From contig JARYHS010008074.1 in assembly GCA_031002005.1 (NCBI GenBank), forward strand, positions 275,157,930 to 275,221,929: DNA of 64,000 nucleotides. Direction: 5' to 3'. Under the pieces are notes generated by a model that was given only the letters and a program-made list of their open reading frames with translations, had not been told where the DNA came from and did not search any database. Of the stretch, positions 1 through 11,850 are shown one piece after another; within the stretch, counting starts at the first letter, position 1, and every line of letters begins with the position of its first letter. The stretch comes from Vandiemenella viatica. Lineage: Eukaryota; Arthropoda; Insecta; Orthoptera; Morabidae. A program made the translations under genes and the position numbers.

Positions 1-1560
1 TATAAAACGCAAGTTTTGTTCACTGTCACGCCATGACGTCATAGTACGACGTCGCGCTATGACGTCACGCTTATTGCCTTCGTGTAGATACGACCAGAGA
101 TGTCGTTCTAGGTAATGAACAATATTTAATAAGTAATTACACTTCTAAGCATCCAAGAATAAATTAACTGTCAGAACACTGAAAGAAAAGTATGTATTAC
201 GTTTAAATCAACATGTCAATCATTAGATGCTTTAATTTACGTAATATTTGTTTGATGTATAGAAGTATTAACTAAATTCTTTATCCATAGATATGTAAAG
301 TAAAACCTTTAATTTTCGAGCACCAATGTTAGCGAAAGTTTTGATTAGATTGTTATTTAGCCTTGGTCAGAATTACAACTGGCATTTGATGTTACAGCAA
401 AGGGCATGAATAATTTAGTTCTTTTTCAAAATAATTTAGACTGTGTCATATTATTGAAATTATTAATTCACTTTAACAGAAATAGTTGCACATTGATTGC
501 GATCTGTGCAGCCTAGACTACAATTATAACAAATATTACGTGGCATAATAAGTTTATAAGATTTATATTAATTTCCTTTGCTTTCACTGGGCAATATTAT
601 TTCAGTAACATGTAACTGTATCAGCCATTAAAACGTTGTAATATCAATATGAAATACGGATAACAAAAAAGAATGTGTAAGAAGCCATGCAGATTTTTGA
701 ACAAATTTATATCGCGATGCATTATTGCCACTAAAATGCAATACAGTATATCTATTAATATGCGTGAGTTTGAAGTATTGTTTTTCTGGCGGCAAGTTTA
801 GTGTAGTATGTGGTTAGGATGAAATAGGACCTGGACCAGGATGGAAACGGAAACCTTTTGCTACAGCGCAAGGCACGAGGAATAACATTGATTTTTATTT
901 TATAAGAATTCTATTTAGTTAAGCAATTGCTAAGAAATTAATTGCCAGAACACTGAAAAAAAGTATGTATTTCGTTTAAATTGACATATTAATTATCAGT
1001 TGCTTTTTTCACTGAAATCATTACTTGGTTTAAATGAAAGAAGTTGCAAATTGATCGCGATCTATGCTGCCTAAACCACAATTAAAACTAATATTACATG
1101 GCATAATGTAAGTTGTTCAGATTTTTTTAGCATCCTTCGTTTTCACTGGGGTCAATATTTCAGCCACATGTAAGCTGCGTCAGTCATTAAAACATCGATC
1201 TTCGTCACAGACAATAAGAAAGAAAGGTGTAAATTTTGGATCAAGTTTATACCGCGATGCATGTTGACATTGACATGCGATACAGGGAATGTATTAATTC
1301 GCGCGTGATTGAAGCTTTGCTTTTTCTAGTGACAATATTAGCGGAAATTGAGGTTAGGCTGAAATGCAACCTAGAAAAAGTTAACAAGCTTTTTGCTACA
1401 GCACAAGGGACGATAAATTTTAGTGAGCTTTATTTTATAACAATTCTATTTAGTTAAGCAACTGCAGAGAAATAAATCACCATAACACTCCGTTAAACCC
1501 GTCATTTTTGACGTGCTTTGAGGCAGTTCGTCTATAAAACTTGTTTGAAGCGTCATTTAT
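1..1560. repeat. Dispersed repeat family A, copy 1 (left end may be cut by the window)
   Basis: The first bases (TATAAAACGCAAGTTTTG followed by a GTCACGCCATGACGTCA block) recur at 58945. Inside, related sub-blocks repeat: the 'ttttgctacagc..aagg.acga' motif near 372-418, 850-890 and 1385-1420, and the 'ttctatttagttaagcaa' motif at about 908 and 1445. A palindromic 'gtcatttttgacg' box lies at about 1500-1513 and recurs at about 59982-59995. No protein similarity was seen; the 73-residue frame at 1236-1457 looks spurious. I cannot assign the family to a class. It is older than the Penelope element that interrupts another copy at 39729. Confidence 0.6.
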
Positions 1561-1689
1561 CTATTCAAAATCTTGTGGTTTTCATATTGCACTGTGAAAA
1601 TCTGAACTTTTCAGCAATATAACTAATATCTGGTTCGAGCCTTGCTCTGACCAATCGAATTTCTCGATAGGAATTATAACAGCTAATGA

Positions 1690-1775
1690 TCGTCTTTGTC
1701 CCAGAAATTGTGCACCTACGTTCTCTCGAATGCGAGGCCAGAGCGTTACCACTCACCAATCACGCTCGATCAGGT
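1690..1775 (-). repeat. SINE fragment, tRNA-like head only
   Basis: Read on the minus strand it contains 'taacgctctggcctcgcatt', the A-box side of the SINE seen complete at 56987-57239. The B-box side and the body are missing or beyond recognition, so this is a truncated, diverged copy. Confidence 0.6.
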
Positions 1776-4299
1776 TTCGTCATTCGGAAAACATGCATCG
1801 CGCCGTATTAAGTGTTGAAAATCTGGGGTAAGAGGAGAGCCACATTTGATAAGCCATTTTCACAAATAACAGTTATTTTATTGGAAAGAATTGTTTCCTT
1901 TGTCATTAACTAAATTGGTATAATAAACGCGTTCTTATGTGTTATGGTAATAACTCATTCCGGTGATATCAGGCGCCGTCCAATACCACCGTTGTAGGTG
2001 GATGCCTGTGGCGCTCGGGATAATGGATTCCTGCCGCCCACACAAACACGACGTCGGCTCGGCCCTGCCCAACGCTCTTCTTAGTGCATTCTAGCGACGG
2101 CAGATGGCACGCAGAATGCACGTACCAGGAGCGCCTGGCACGTAGGCAGCCAGCTACACCAGATGCCGCAGTGCACATGCAGTACGGATTACTCACATAC
2201 TATGGAGCGATATTTGTTGAAACGTCTCCATTCTGTCTTACCGTTGTTAGAATTGTTTGTAAAACAAGATAACACTAGTGAATAGGAAAACGTTTTTCCT
2301 GTAAACATTTTTTAATACTAAATGGTCATACGTATTTCTTATAAAATCTTTAACCTTTATTAAATATATATATTTTTGTCGCTGACATAATTTTACGGAT
2401 CATTTGGGAATTTAACTATAAAATGTTTGTTCAGAATGTGGCCAACGTTGTGTCAATACATTTAGTATAAGCCTAGTGACGTTCAAGGTCTCTATTTCTA
2501 CAATAAATTGAATAATATATACTTTAGGATTATAATTTTTATTGCTAATTAATTGTGATTGTACGTATATCCCGGTGGCAACTTACCTAACCAACTACTT
2601 TTGTATTGCATAATTTTTTCACTTTAAATTCTTTCACTTTAAATTCTTTCAGTCTGTTAGTTAATTTGTTGAACATATCCCTCGATAATTTATTTAGTCT
2701 ATGGCTATCTCACCAACCAATGAAATTCTACTCTCTTCTGCTTGAAATCAAGTTCTGGTTTACGGCCAATTCTAGACTCTTCCCTTCCATTCCATGTAGC
2801 TCTCCTCATCTTTTACCCTTCATCCATCCAGTACTCATCACCAATATAAGCTTATAAACTCCAAGCAACTAGTTTCCCCGGCTTTCTTTCTTCCAATTAC
2901 TCTCAATCCAGGTCCTTTATCATAAATCAGCCACTAATTGTGTTCTATAAATTACATCAGTTTTAGTCTACAGTGTATGATGTTCATAATGTGTCTCCAC
3001 TATTGCCCTAGCATACTTAAAAAGTGTCTGACGAAGGTTTTTGTATCAAAATTTCCTTACTTCCGTGGTACTTCCCCTCATCACCTATTAAGTAAAACTT
3101 TATACAAAACCTGTTATGAACTAAGATAAAAATGCTTATATAACTCTCATGGTTGATAAAAACACTGCTGTGACATTTCCATTGAAAATCGTCATACACA
3201 TTTATCTTTTTTTCTTTAGATATATTTACAAAACTAGATTTTTCCTGCATGCTTCCTTCACGTGGAATAAAGAAAAATTCGCCGTTGAACTTTTAAAGTA
3301 TCATCATTAATTTAGTAACATTGAAACTCAATTTCAAACTCGAGGTAAAAGTGGCGTTTAAGGAAAATCAGTTCACCAATCTTATTAATTTCAACACGTT
3401 ATTCTTCTTGAAAAGTTATAGGTTGCATGGTTACAATCGATCGTCACCACCAGTTGTCTTCTCCGATTTTTTTCCGATACTATAAAACATGTGTGGTTTC
3501 TATCACAATTGACGGACCATCGAATATGCCTTCAATATTTTGAACTCCATATTGTTATAGCTGTGATGGTAACAAATTTGTTGATACATACTTTACAGTA
3601 GAGAATATCAATAAATAATTTCCTTCCAGTACTAAGCATACTACAGGAGACAGTTAAGTTCTCTATGGCAAATCTTTATTAATTGATTTAACCGATTTGA
3701 GGGAATTTGTTAGACTTATTGTGGTAAAAATGTTTATCGGTTCTGAGTCTGACCGTAATTTTGCCTTTAACATCATCTATGTAGGTCTATACAACGAAGA
3801 CAGTAGAACAATCTGTTTTCATAATAGGAGGTCTGAATAGCATTTTGAATCAGTAACTGCTACGCAAACTAGTTTTATCATATCGAAACTTTAGCTTGCT
3901 TTATAACTTAAACATTATCCTTGGAAGATGTACCTTTTTCATGAAATCATTGAAAATTATTACGAGTTCTTCTGGCACTGACAGTTTGGAGGTCAACTTT
4001 CAAGTATATTTGTCAGTAATGTTTTGGTTCTCAGAGGATTAACGAAATAATTTTAGACTTACAGAAGAATAGTTCATATTCACATACCGTGGCCGGATTT
4101 CTTTACAAACGTTGGAAATATTCTTTTCCGTGATATTTCAAAATATATAAAACATTTAGAGAATAAATTGCTAAAAAATAGACAAAGAAAGTATTTGCCT
4201 TAGTTTATCGATACGTGCATCCTCTCCAATCATTTAGCTTCTCGGTTGATTTATGATGTTTCTTTGGCGATCCACACTACAGTCAACACAAGAAGAACG
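1776..4299. other. Unannotated intergenic DNA
   Basis: No gene is recognised. A GC-richer patch at about 1965-2200 gives overlapping small frames on both strands without a known motif. At about 2618-2651 a short 'ctttaaattctttca' unit is duplicated in tandem. The remainder is AT-rich, with stops in all frames. Confidence 0.5.
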
Positions 4300-4390
4300 T
4301 AACACTTCATGAAAATCACTTATGTATGTGGCTGGACTCGAACCGTCTACTCCAGGAATTAACTGAACGCTAGCCACCACGTTTCCGGGT
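4300..4390 (-). repeat. tRNA-like SINE head, second family
   Basis: On the minus strand there is an A-box-like 'gtggctagcgttc' followed, with tRNA-like spacing, by a B-box-like 'ggttcgagtcc'. The flanking bases differ from the main SINE family of the window, so this is either another SINE family or a tRNA pseudogene. No cloverleaf was confirmed. Confidence 0.4.
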
Positions 4391-6189
4391 CGGCAGTGGC
4401 ATCCGTGACACCTACGGTGTTGGCGGCTGAGAGCTACCAACCAAGACGGCAGCAGAGGGGCAACAGCTCTTATACACGTGTTGATCAACATTACATTTCC
4501 TTGTTGCCAGTTTCCTGTGTAGTCTCATAAACAACAGTTACAAAATATGAAAACAATTGTTATTGAATTTATGATCCTCACTAGTATCAATTTGTAAAAT
4601 TGTGTAGTTTCTGGTTGTATTGTTGGTTACCAGATGACTGGTAAAATTTTACCCCTTAAATCAGTGCAAGTTCTTTACGGACTACTGTCGGTAGAGCTCA
4701 CCGTAGTATTAACATCAATATGGGGTGATAAGTTGGCCTACAATAATAATTTCAAGTAGCAAAAAGCGTATAAACCGCGTGTCCGCTAGCAAATTTTGTC
4801 TCATCAATTGAACCCTCATCGTGTTTTGCTTTTGTTTTAAAAGGAATATTCAATGCTGTTTAAGCAGCTTTCGATATTAATGGTAGGTGAAAATAAGTTT
4901 TTTGACGCTAAAATACTGTCAACTGAAACTGCGTTGACGACATGTAATTTGACGACAGTAATTTAGTTGTAAGTTTTCCCGCATGTTTCTAAAATAAGTT
5001 TAAATGTAGTAGTAAAATAAAAACATGTCTTAATAGCACACCGCAATATTAACTAACTTCAAAAATCTGTGGTTATGTTTCAACGTTTTCACTTAAAACT
5101 ATCTGTACCCAGAATAGTTATACATTACAAATATTGATTTTGTCATTAATATCTAATTATTTTAATTTTAAGTGAAATATGATCGGCATAAGGTCTTCCT
5201 TTCTTTTGATCCTATACTGGGTATAGTACTGTCTTGGTAGATGTGTATAATGGGTTGCATAAGTCCCAGGAGGAAATGTAGTGATGTGCAATTCAGGTCG
5301 TTCGGATTAATATGAGCATGGTAGTACATCACGATATTAGAAAATCCTCGTGCTATACTGTGCATTAGGTTTACAGTTTCGTCTTAGTGTGATTTTACAT
5401 ATTTACTATTGACTCAGTTCATTTCCGGAATATTCAAGGCAATCGAGCTTGTGAATATACTAGTTTATTTATTTGTTTTTACTGTATCCTTAGTGTTTCA
5501 GCTGACTTGCACGGTAAACTTATAATGCTTAAGAGGAGTTATTGTTATACTTTGATAACGGCAGTTTTAACGTTTTCACGTCATGACGAAAAATCTTGCA
5601 ACGGAGTCTGGTATTCTTGGCGAATTAAATTCCATCGCTTCTACTTTGAGCTCGCTTGCCCTATTACAACACAAAGGAACGTAATAAGGAAGCCTCATAA
5701 AGCGAATACCATTAAACGTTTTGCAGACAAAGATAATTTTTATTTCGAAGCTGCTGACAGTAACTATTCCACTGGAATGAGTCCAAAGTATAGGAGCGAC
5801 TATTTCAAGTTCTGATACGAGTTTGGTCTGAAAATTTCTACGGCTATATTACTGAGTAATATAGTGCTCATTATTAATCACTTGTTTGTACAATGTAGTA
5901 TTCACAAAATTTTCCTAAAATTCTTGCTTCGTAGTTTTATAATGATATTTGCGATAGAAGCTGTGATCTTTCCAGATTGCATTCAAAATCTGTAGTTACA
6001 ACAACAATCAACGGAGGAAGAAATTAGTTGGGATTCATTTAAACAGCTCGCAATGGCTTGATCGTACAGTAATTACTTGATATGTTTCACTCGATAATTA
6101 CTGCAGGTTCGCAAGGTAAGACTTAAGTGGATTCACACTTGACTTACTAAGGCGCTATTTTTATTATTATTTTTAATTTTTTTGAAAAA
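4391..6189. other. Unannotated intergenic DNA
   Basis: AT-rich sequence without recognised elements. A 102-codon frame at 5507-5815 has no recognisable motif and an unremarkable composition; I treat it as chance. Confidence 0.5.
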
Positions 6190-7010
6190 AGTTAAACTTC
6201 TATAAGCGCATTGAGTGGTTTTTGGATTGTGGTAAATTGATGAGTTCGCGTCACCGACATGTTATGACGTGTTGCGCGTATGATATGCGCATTGGACGCT
6301 TTTTGGATGTGTAAAATCTTCTGCGTTCGCGTCCTTGTTGTAATAGCAGTATATGTGTAGCTATAAGTATGGCGTGTTGCGCTTGGACAACGGTGAAAGT
6401 ATAAATTATACTTGTATGTAAAATATATACCTAATGACGCGCGCCCAGCGGCCTGTGTACACATAAATACACAAATACATTATATATACCTGACTATATA
6501 TATATATATATATACCTTATTACCACGCGTCCTCAGTCCTCTTGGAAGCTTATATTCTATATTGTAACCATAATATCGTATCTACGTAAAGTTTTTGACT
6601 ATCTTGACTATATTTTTTTAAATATCTGACATTATTCGTTTGAATTAGTTCTTACAAGTTCACAGCCATTGGCGGTCCCCGTCGGTGAAGTGGCAAAGCG
6701 CTGTACCGTAGAATGGAAGGTTGCGGGATTGAATCTATAATCGGAGAATTTTTTGTAATATATCTGATATTAATCGATTGAATTAGTTGTTGTAAGTTCG
6801 CGGCCATTGGCGCTCCCCGTGGGTGAAGTGGTAAAGCGCTGTACCGTATAATTGAAATTTACGGGATCCATTCAACAATCGGAGAAACTATTTTGAAGTT
6901 GGGCGAATTTTTGATGGCTAAAATCTTATGAGTTCAAGTCACTGACATGCTAATGTTAACAGTATATCTGTTGCTATAAGTACGACATGTTGCGCGCATG
7001 ATATTCACAG
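6190..7010. repeat. Cluster of short repeated modules with a TA microsatellite
   Basis: A module containing 'aaaatctt.tg.gttc..gtc' and 'ctataagta.g.c.tgttgcgc' appears at about 6300-6390 and again at about 6925-7000, with a partial third copy at 6225-6275. A (TA)n run lies at about 6495-6515. Two tandem tRNA-like units (annotated separately) sit between them. This looks like a composite of SINE-like or satellite units rather than a gene. Confidence 0.5.
6619..6890 (+). repeat. Tandem pair of tRNA-like units (~138 bp each)
   Basis: Two adjacent copies start near 6619 and 6757. Each has 'ccattggcg.tccccgt', then an A-box-like 'agtggyaaagcgctgtaccg', then a diverged B-box region ending in 'caatcggagaa' or 'taatcggagaa'. 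The first copy keeps 'gggattgaatc'; the second has lost the B box. Unit length and order suit a tandemly duplicated tRNA-derived SINE monomer. Confidence 0.5.
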
Positions 7011-8924
7011 TTTTAAGTTTTCCCGTAGTTCAGCAATGGATTTACTCTGACGGGATTGTATAAACAGCAATACAATTTTATTGCTGTTTCATTAAAGAAA
7101 ATTTTATTTTACCATGAGAAGTATATGGAACACAGAGACTTTCTTGAATTAAAACAAATATGATACAAAGAAAAACAAAAACAAACACAAAAATTAGCCA
7201 AAAGACCCATGACGATAATTGATAATTGGTGTCCAAATAGCAAAAGTAATTGCAGAAACGCCTCCATTTTGTCCGTAATCCTTGTGTTCTTGTGTGTCGG
7301 AAAAGAGAAAATTATAAAATATTGATATTATTTCCTTCAAGGAATTTCTTTATTGATTTATACACCAGATTATTTTCCGTAGCCAAGTGATAGGTAACAA
7401 TTAATGGAAATAGTATCCTAGTCACAGTTGTTCTCGCAAGAACTGCATCGACTTTCGCCACCTCTCCTAACAGGAAAAAATAGATGGTTTAGTTCACCTG
7501 AACAAGCTACATCACAGCTGTAAAGCGGTGTGTTCAATAAATTTATGCGGTAAAGGTATGTTGGAGACAACCGTGTTTGAATTTCAGGATTACAAAAGTG
7601 GTAACCATATATCTTGATTCGAATATCAGTGCATCCTGGGAATTGCATGAAGTAAACTGTAATGACAGCCATTAGACTACTATAGGATGTGTCTTCCCAC
7701 AATGTGTTCCATAGATGTTCGCAGGTTGGAAATTAAATCTTTCGTCTTGTGAATGTGTATGTTAAATCTCTGACAGATGTCGATTTCACTCTTCGATGTG
7801 CTAACTCATTTCCTTATATTCGCGTGTGCAATTACACACATTTTTGCATTATTCTTTCAATTCTAGCACAATTTCAAGGATCTTCCATAATTGAAGGCAC
7901 CTCTGTGTATTGGTACTCTAAAGCTATTTGAGAGTCTGACGGCAGAACAACTGTTTTAAAGCCAACATTTCTCATGTTCTCTAATATTCTGAAGATCGCA
8001 ACTATTTCCGCAGACTCCCTTGCGTATGCTGTATTGCCGATTCTACAACCTACAAGTCCGTATGGAGGAACGCTGCATCATGAGGTGCTTGGCTAGAAAG
8101 GATCTGTTCCCTGTCGTACTTTGTGTAAATGATATTTCTATGAATGGTATTTCTAAAATCTAGATTTAAAAATTAACGAATCAAAACAGTATAGAAAAAT
8201 TGCGTGTGATGGTTTTGTTACTGAAATAATCCTCATGTTACGAGTATTATAGCTTTAATACGTGCTGTGAAAGTTGTCTTCGTCAGATGCTGTACTGGAT
8301 TCACACACCGTGATGTTTTCTGCTCTCTTCTGTGTCATCCATTGGTCATCAGCTGCTGCAGCTTGCGCCCGACTCGCCTAGTGATCGCAGTGAGATTTCT
8401 TCTGATGTCCAGCTGGTTCCACGCCTGCGCCGTGGACGGAGACAGGATGACCTCTCCCTCCCGCGGCTACGGTCAGAGAGAATTCGCGTTTCTCTACTGG
8501 AGGTTGTATGTTTCGCACTCGGTTCCTCGTCGTTATTGTCAGCCCCTTTGGTTACCAGTCTGACTCGCAAAGCCGGTGTATTCGTGAATTGTGTTAACGG
8601 CTGACGAATGGCAGACCTCTTTCGTTTAACAAAAGAGTTCGGGTGGACAGTGAGTGCAAGTCTAAACGTTTGGCGTGGAGCGAATATAATCGCTTTACTC
8701 GATCTTTAGTGCCTGACAGCTCCCGTGGGTTACACGTCCACGAAAAAATGTTCTTTAAAACTAAAATATGTTCTTGCTTCTGTACTTTTGAGTATAAACC
8801 TGAGGAATTTAATTGATGACGCAGATTCATAAGGTGAGGGAAATGAAAATCCCTTATTAGGTTTAAAGATGATAGTGTTACCAACTTTTGTGTAATTAGT
8901 GGTTTTTATGAAGCTGATGAATGA
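7011..8924. other. Unannotated DNA with a GC-richer patch
   Basis: No recognised element. Between about 8270 and 8600 base composition rises in GC and three overlapping frames open on both strands (up to 98 codons). No domain, signal peptide or codon pattern argues for a real protein. It could be an old exon or the 5' part of an unknown element. Confidence 0.4.
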
Positions 8925-9339
8925 TAATTATTAACTGTCACTTCGAACACAGCAGAGTTAAGAGACAGGAAGGCAGTAGGGAATCCTTAAAACCACTAAA
9001 CAAGCAATTAATAAGAGCAAGGAGAGAACCAAAGGATGGGTTTATGAATAATATTATTGGTGCAGGAGGATCACTGAACGATGCATCAAGAAATTTATAT
9101 AGTTATGCTAAAAAATTCAGGGGAAGAGAAGGTTTTCAGACAATTGTAGATAATAATGGAGTTGAAGTCACTGATGATTTAAATATTGCAGAGATATTGA
9201 GTGACTAGTTTAATGAGACTACAAGGGCTATCATCCTATGATGGCAGGGAATAAATCAGAGTAGAGTTTTCCTATAAGTTTAATTGAGGAAACTACCTTA
9301 ACTTGAAATTTTATTCAAAATAAGTCTGGAGACTTGCTT

Positions 9340-9908
9340 TTTACCAGATGTCTGGAAAAGAGCAATTGTCGTACCAGTTCACAAAAAAAGGGGGAGGGGA
9401 GGGGTGTGACAAATAAGATTGAAAATTGTTGATCGATTAGTTTGACATCAGTGATAGGCAAAATGATGGAAAGACTGATATACAACTATATCAGAAATAT
9501 TTGTGAGGAAAGAAACTGGTTTTCAGATCGATAACATAATTTTAGGCAAGGATATTCATGTGAATCTCAGATCGTGGGCTATATGCAAGATATTTCGGAC
9601 AAGGGAGGCCAAGTTGATAGTGTGGCACTAGGTCTTATTAAGGCATTTGACAGAGTGAACCATAAAATGGTTTTAAATAATCTGTAAACTATTGGATTGT
9701 ATGAAAAAGTTACTTGCTGGGTGGAGGAGTTATTAATAGCCCAAAGCAAAGTGTTAGAGTAGGAAATGCATTTTCAAAAGAGTGGAAGAATACGGGAGTG
9801 CCACAGGGAAGTGTATTAGGACCGTTACTGTTCATTATTCTAATTAATGATTGTGTTGATGGGTTACAGTCAGAATTTAGATTTTTGGCAAATGACATAA
9901 TGGTATAA
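9340..9908 (+). pseudogene. Reverse transcriptase domain, degenerate
   Basis: In order I read PDVWKRAIVVPVHKK (about 9347-9391), SISLTSVIGKMMERLIYN, FRQGYSCESQI, IKAFDRVNHKM (9637-9670), and GVPQGSVLGPLLF (9797-9836). The catalytic box reads FRFLANDIM instead of the family's F-ADD motif, so an active-site aspartate is lost. Frameshifts separate the blocks, and stops occur within them. Confidence 0.8.
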
Positions 9909-10062
9909 GATAGGATCGAAACACAAGAAGACTGAATACAGCAGAATGACCTGGATAGAATATCTAAATTGGTAGGTCAGCATGGAATGAAGATAAATGC
10001 CAAGAAGAGTCAGCTTATTATGTATACAGATAAAAAATTAAAGATTTTTTTATGAATATAGG

Positions 10063-10565
10063 GTGAGGTCAATATTGCTTGTTGAAGGCTTGTGGTATAA
10101 ATATGATGGAATAATGTTTGATGACAAACTCAACTTGGCAGAGCACATTGGGCAGGTGCTAGGAAAAAATTACAAAATCCTACATTTACTGGAGAGGGTG
10201 ATGAGAGTATGTACCTGGGAATATGCTGGTGTAGTTTGTGATCCACATTTTGGATATCAAATACAGGAGTTGGAGGGCGTGCTAAGAAGAGCAGCTAGAT
10301 TTGTTTGTGCAAATTATCGCAGGGCCCAGTCAGTAACAGATAGGATAAAAGACTGAATTCGGAGTCATTGGAAAACAGGAGAAGTCCGAGAGTGCTGGGA
10401 ATGTACAAGGCATATGTTGGTAATGGGGCTTTGATGGATATTGCTCGAAGAATTAGGAATAGTGTATGGAAGCGGAAAGATGTCCATGACCACAAACTGG
10501 CATTCGATTTCATACATAAGGGAGTGGGAAAATGGTGTCAGGAATTGGAACAAATTACTGAGTGA
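10063..10565 (+). pseudogene. LINE ORF2 C-terminal region, degenerate
   Basis: This continues the reverse transcriptase above. It starts at the thumb region (KYDGIMFDDKLNLAEHIGQV) and runs through an ALEGVLRRAARF-like block (here ELEGVLRRAARF) to NRRSPRVLGMYKAYVGNG and KLAFDFIHKGVGKW. At least one frameshift occurs near 10356. Related fragments lie at 28500-29060 and 53135-53480. Confidence 0.7.
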
Positions 10566-10640
10566 AGGCATGAATAATTTATCAAAAACGCTGGAGGAAT
10601 ATAAAATTAAAATTTGTAAATCGCAAAAGTAAATGGACAG

Positions 10641-11654
10641 GAATTTAACACTCAAATTATACAAGATAAAATAAAAAGTGGTAATTGAATAACAGGAAAT
10701 TGCCGCCGGAGCGTGTGCTCCATCGCAATTAAATTAATAATTAATTATTATGGCAATGAATATCAGATAAGCAATTAGCAGCTTGTGTAGGATCTACTCT
10801 TTCCCCCATATTTCCACCCTTAGGTTCTACTGGATTTGTTGTACTTTATCCCGCTAAGCATTTCGATTGTGAGAGGTAATTAATTTTAAGTAATATTTGC
10901 TAATTAATGTTGATTAATTATTAAAAATAATAATTATTGGATGTTGTATTGTCACCTGAAACTAGAGTTTATGCAAAGTTTCAAATTAATTGGACATTGC
11001 TAAGTTACTGGAACATCGATTCCAAGGTTTACAACATGCAACGGATAGGTAAAACTAGTAATATAAGCAGGCATTCTCTTTAACCGCAATTGTGATAGTT
11101 ACTGATGTAGATCAACAGGATGAAATGTTTTTCGTTGGTAAGAGGTGAATAACCGAAATTAGCCAATTTCAGCAAACGATTTCTTTATTAAACACAAATT
11201 AAGTTCCTTTCAACAACTACAAAGAATTTTTCCGGTGCTTGTTAAGACGCTGTCATCCCTGAAGCGATAAGATACAACGGGGATGGTTAAAATCTTGGCA
11301 CCAGCCATTTTTATAACAGTTTCCAGACCTTTTTTTTTATCTCAACTGGATAAACGTTGAGATGCTCCACAAATTCCCCCCAGAAATTAAATGTTAAACT
11401 AGCAAAATAAATAAATAAAAAATAAAATAATAAAAAATAAAAAAATACTGAGTTTTCAGGATTCTACAGAGATTAGTAATGAAGCGAAATAATTACTGAG
11501 TTCATTAGCTACAGTCGTCACTGTTCTATCATATTCCAAGAGTGAAAGCTCAGAAAATTTTAAATTATAACTAGGTGAAAATAATCACTATCCAAACGTT
11601 TAGTGATAGTAAATGACGGTTATAATCCAGATTATAGTTCTTTTTTGTCTTTAG
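10641..11654. other. Unannotated DNA with low-complexity A-rich tract
   Basis: No gene. An (AAAT)n-like tract at about 11400-11450 follows 'atgttaaac', resembling the 3' tail of the window's SINEs ('gacgttaaac' plus A-rich tail). It may be the 3' end of a decayed SINE or of its partner LINE. Confidence 0.4.
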
Positions 11655-11850
11655 GTCTCATCGACGTTGAGGCGGCAAAGGATATAGGGCAAGGAGCGGG
11701 GAGGAATTCGGCCACGGGCTGTTGAAGGAACCATCCCAGCATTCGTCTTGAATGATTTCGGGGAACCACGGAAAATCCGAATTTGTATGGCTGCATGGAG
11801 ATTCGAACCAGCGTCCCTCGAATGCGAGGCCACCCACCACGCTCGATCCT
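11655..11850 (-). repeat. SINE, main family, nearly full length
   Basis: On the minus strand it has a tRNA-like head ('cctcgcattcgagggacgc', then 'ggttcgaat'), then the body ('tccatgcagccatac..tcggattttccgtggttcc', 'cattcaagacgaatgctggg', 'ccttcaacagcccgtggccg') and a 'gacctaaag' end. Order and length match the copy at 56987-57239, but it is more diverged. Confidence 0.75.

Larger units (their letters stand above)
8925..10640 (+). mobile_element. CR1/L2-like non-LTR retrotransposon relic
   Basis: Conceptual translation in shifting frames follows a LINE ORF2 from the linker to the C-terminus. It has a pre-RT segment with NKQLIRARREPKDGF (8980-9050), reverse-transcriptase blocks (9340-9908), and a C-terminal block with RRAARFVCANYRRAQSV (about 10290-10340), which is typical of CR1/L2-type elements. 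The endonuclease is absent, so it is 5' truncated. Many stops and frameshifts mark it as dead. No target-site duplication was found. Confidence 0.8.

Noticed and set aside
5507..5815. 102-codon frame as a host exon
   Set aside because: No domain, no homology that I recognise, and no splice-site context stands out.
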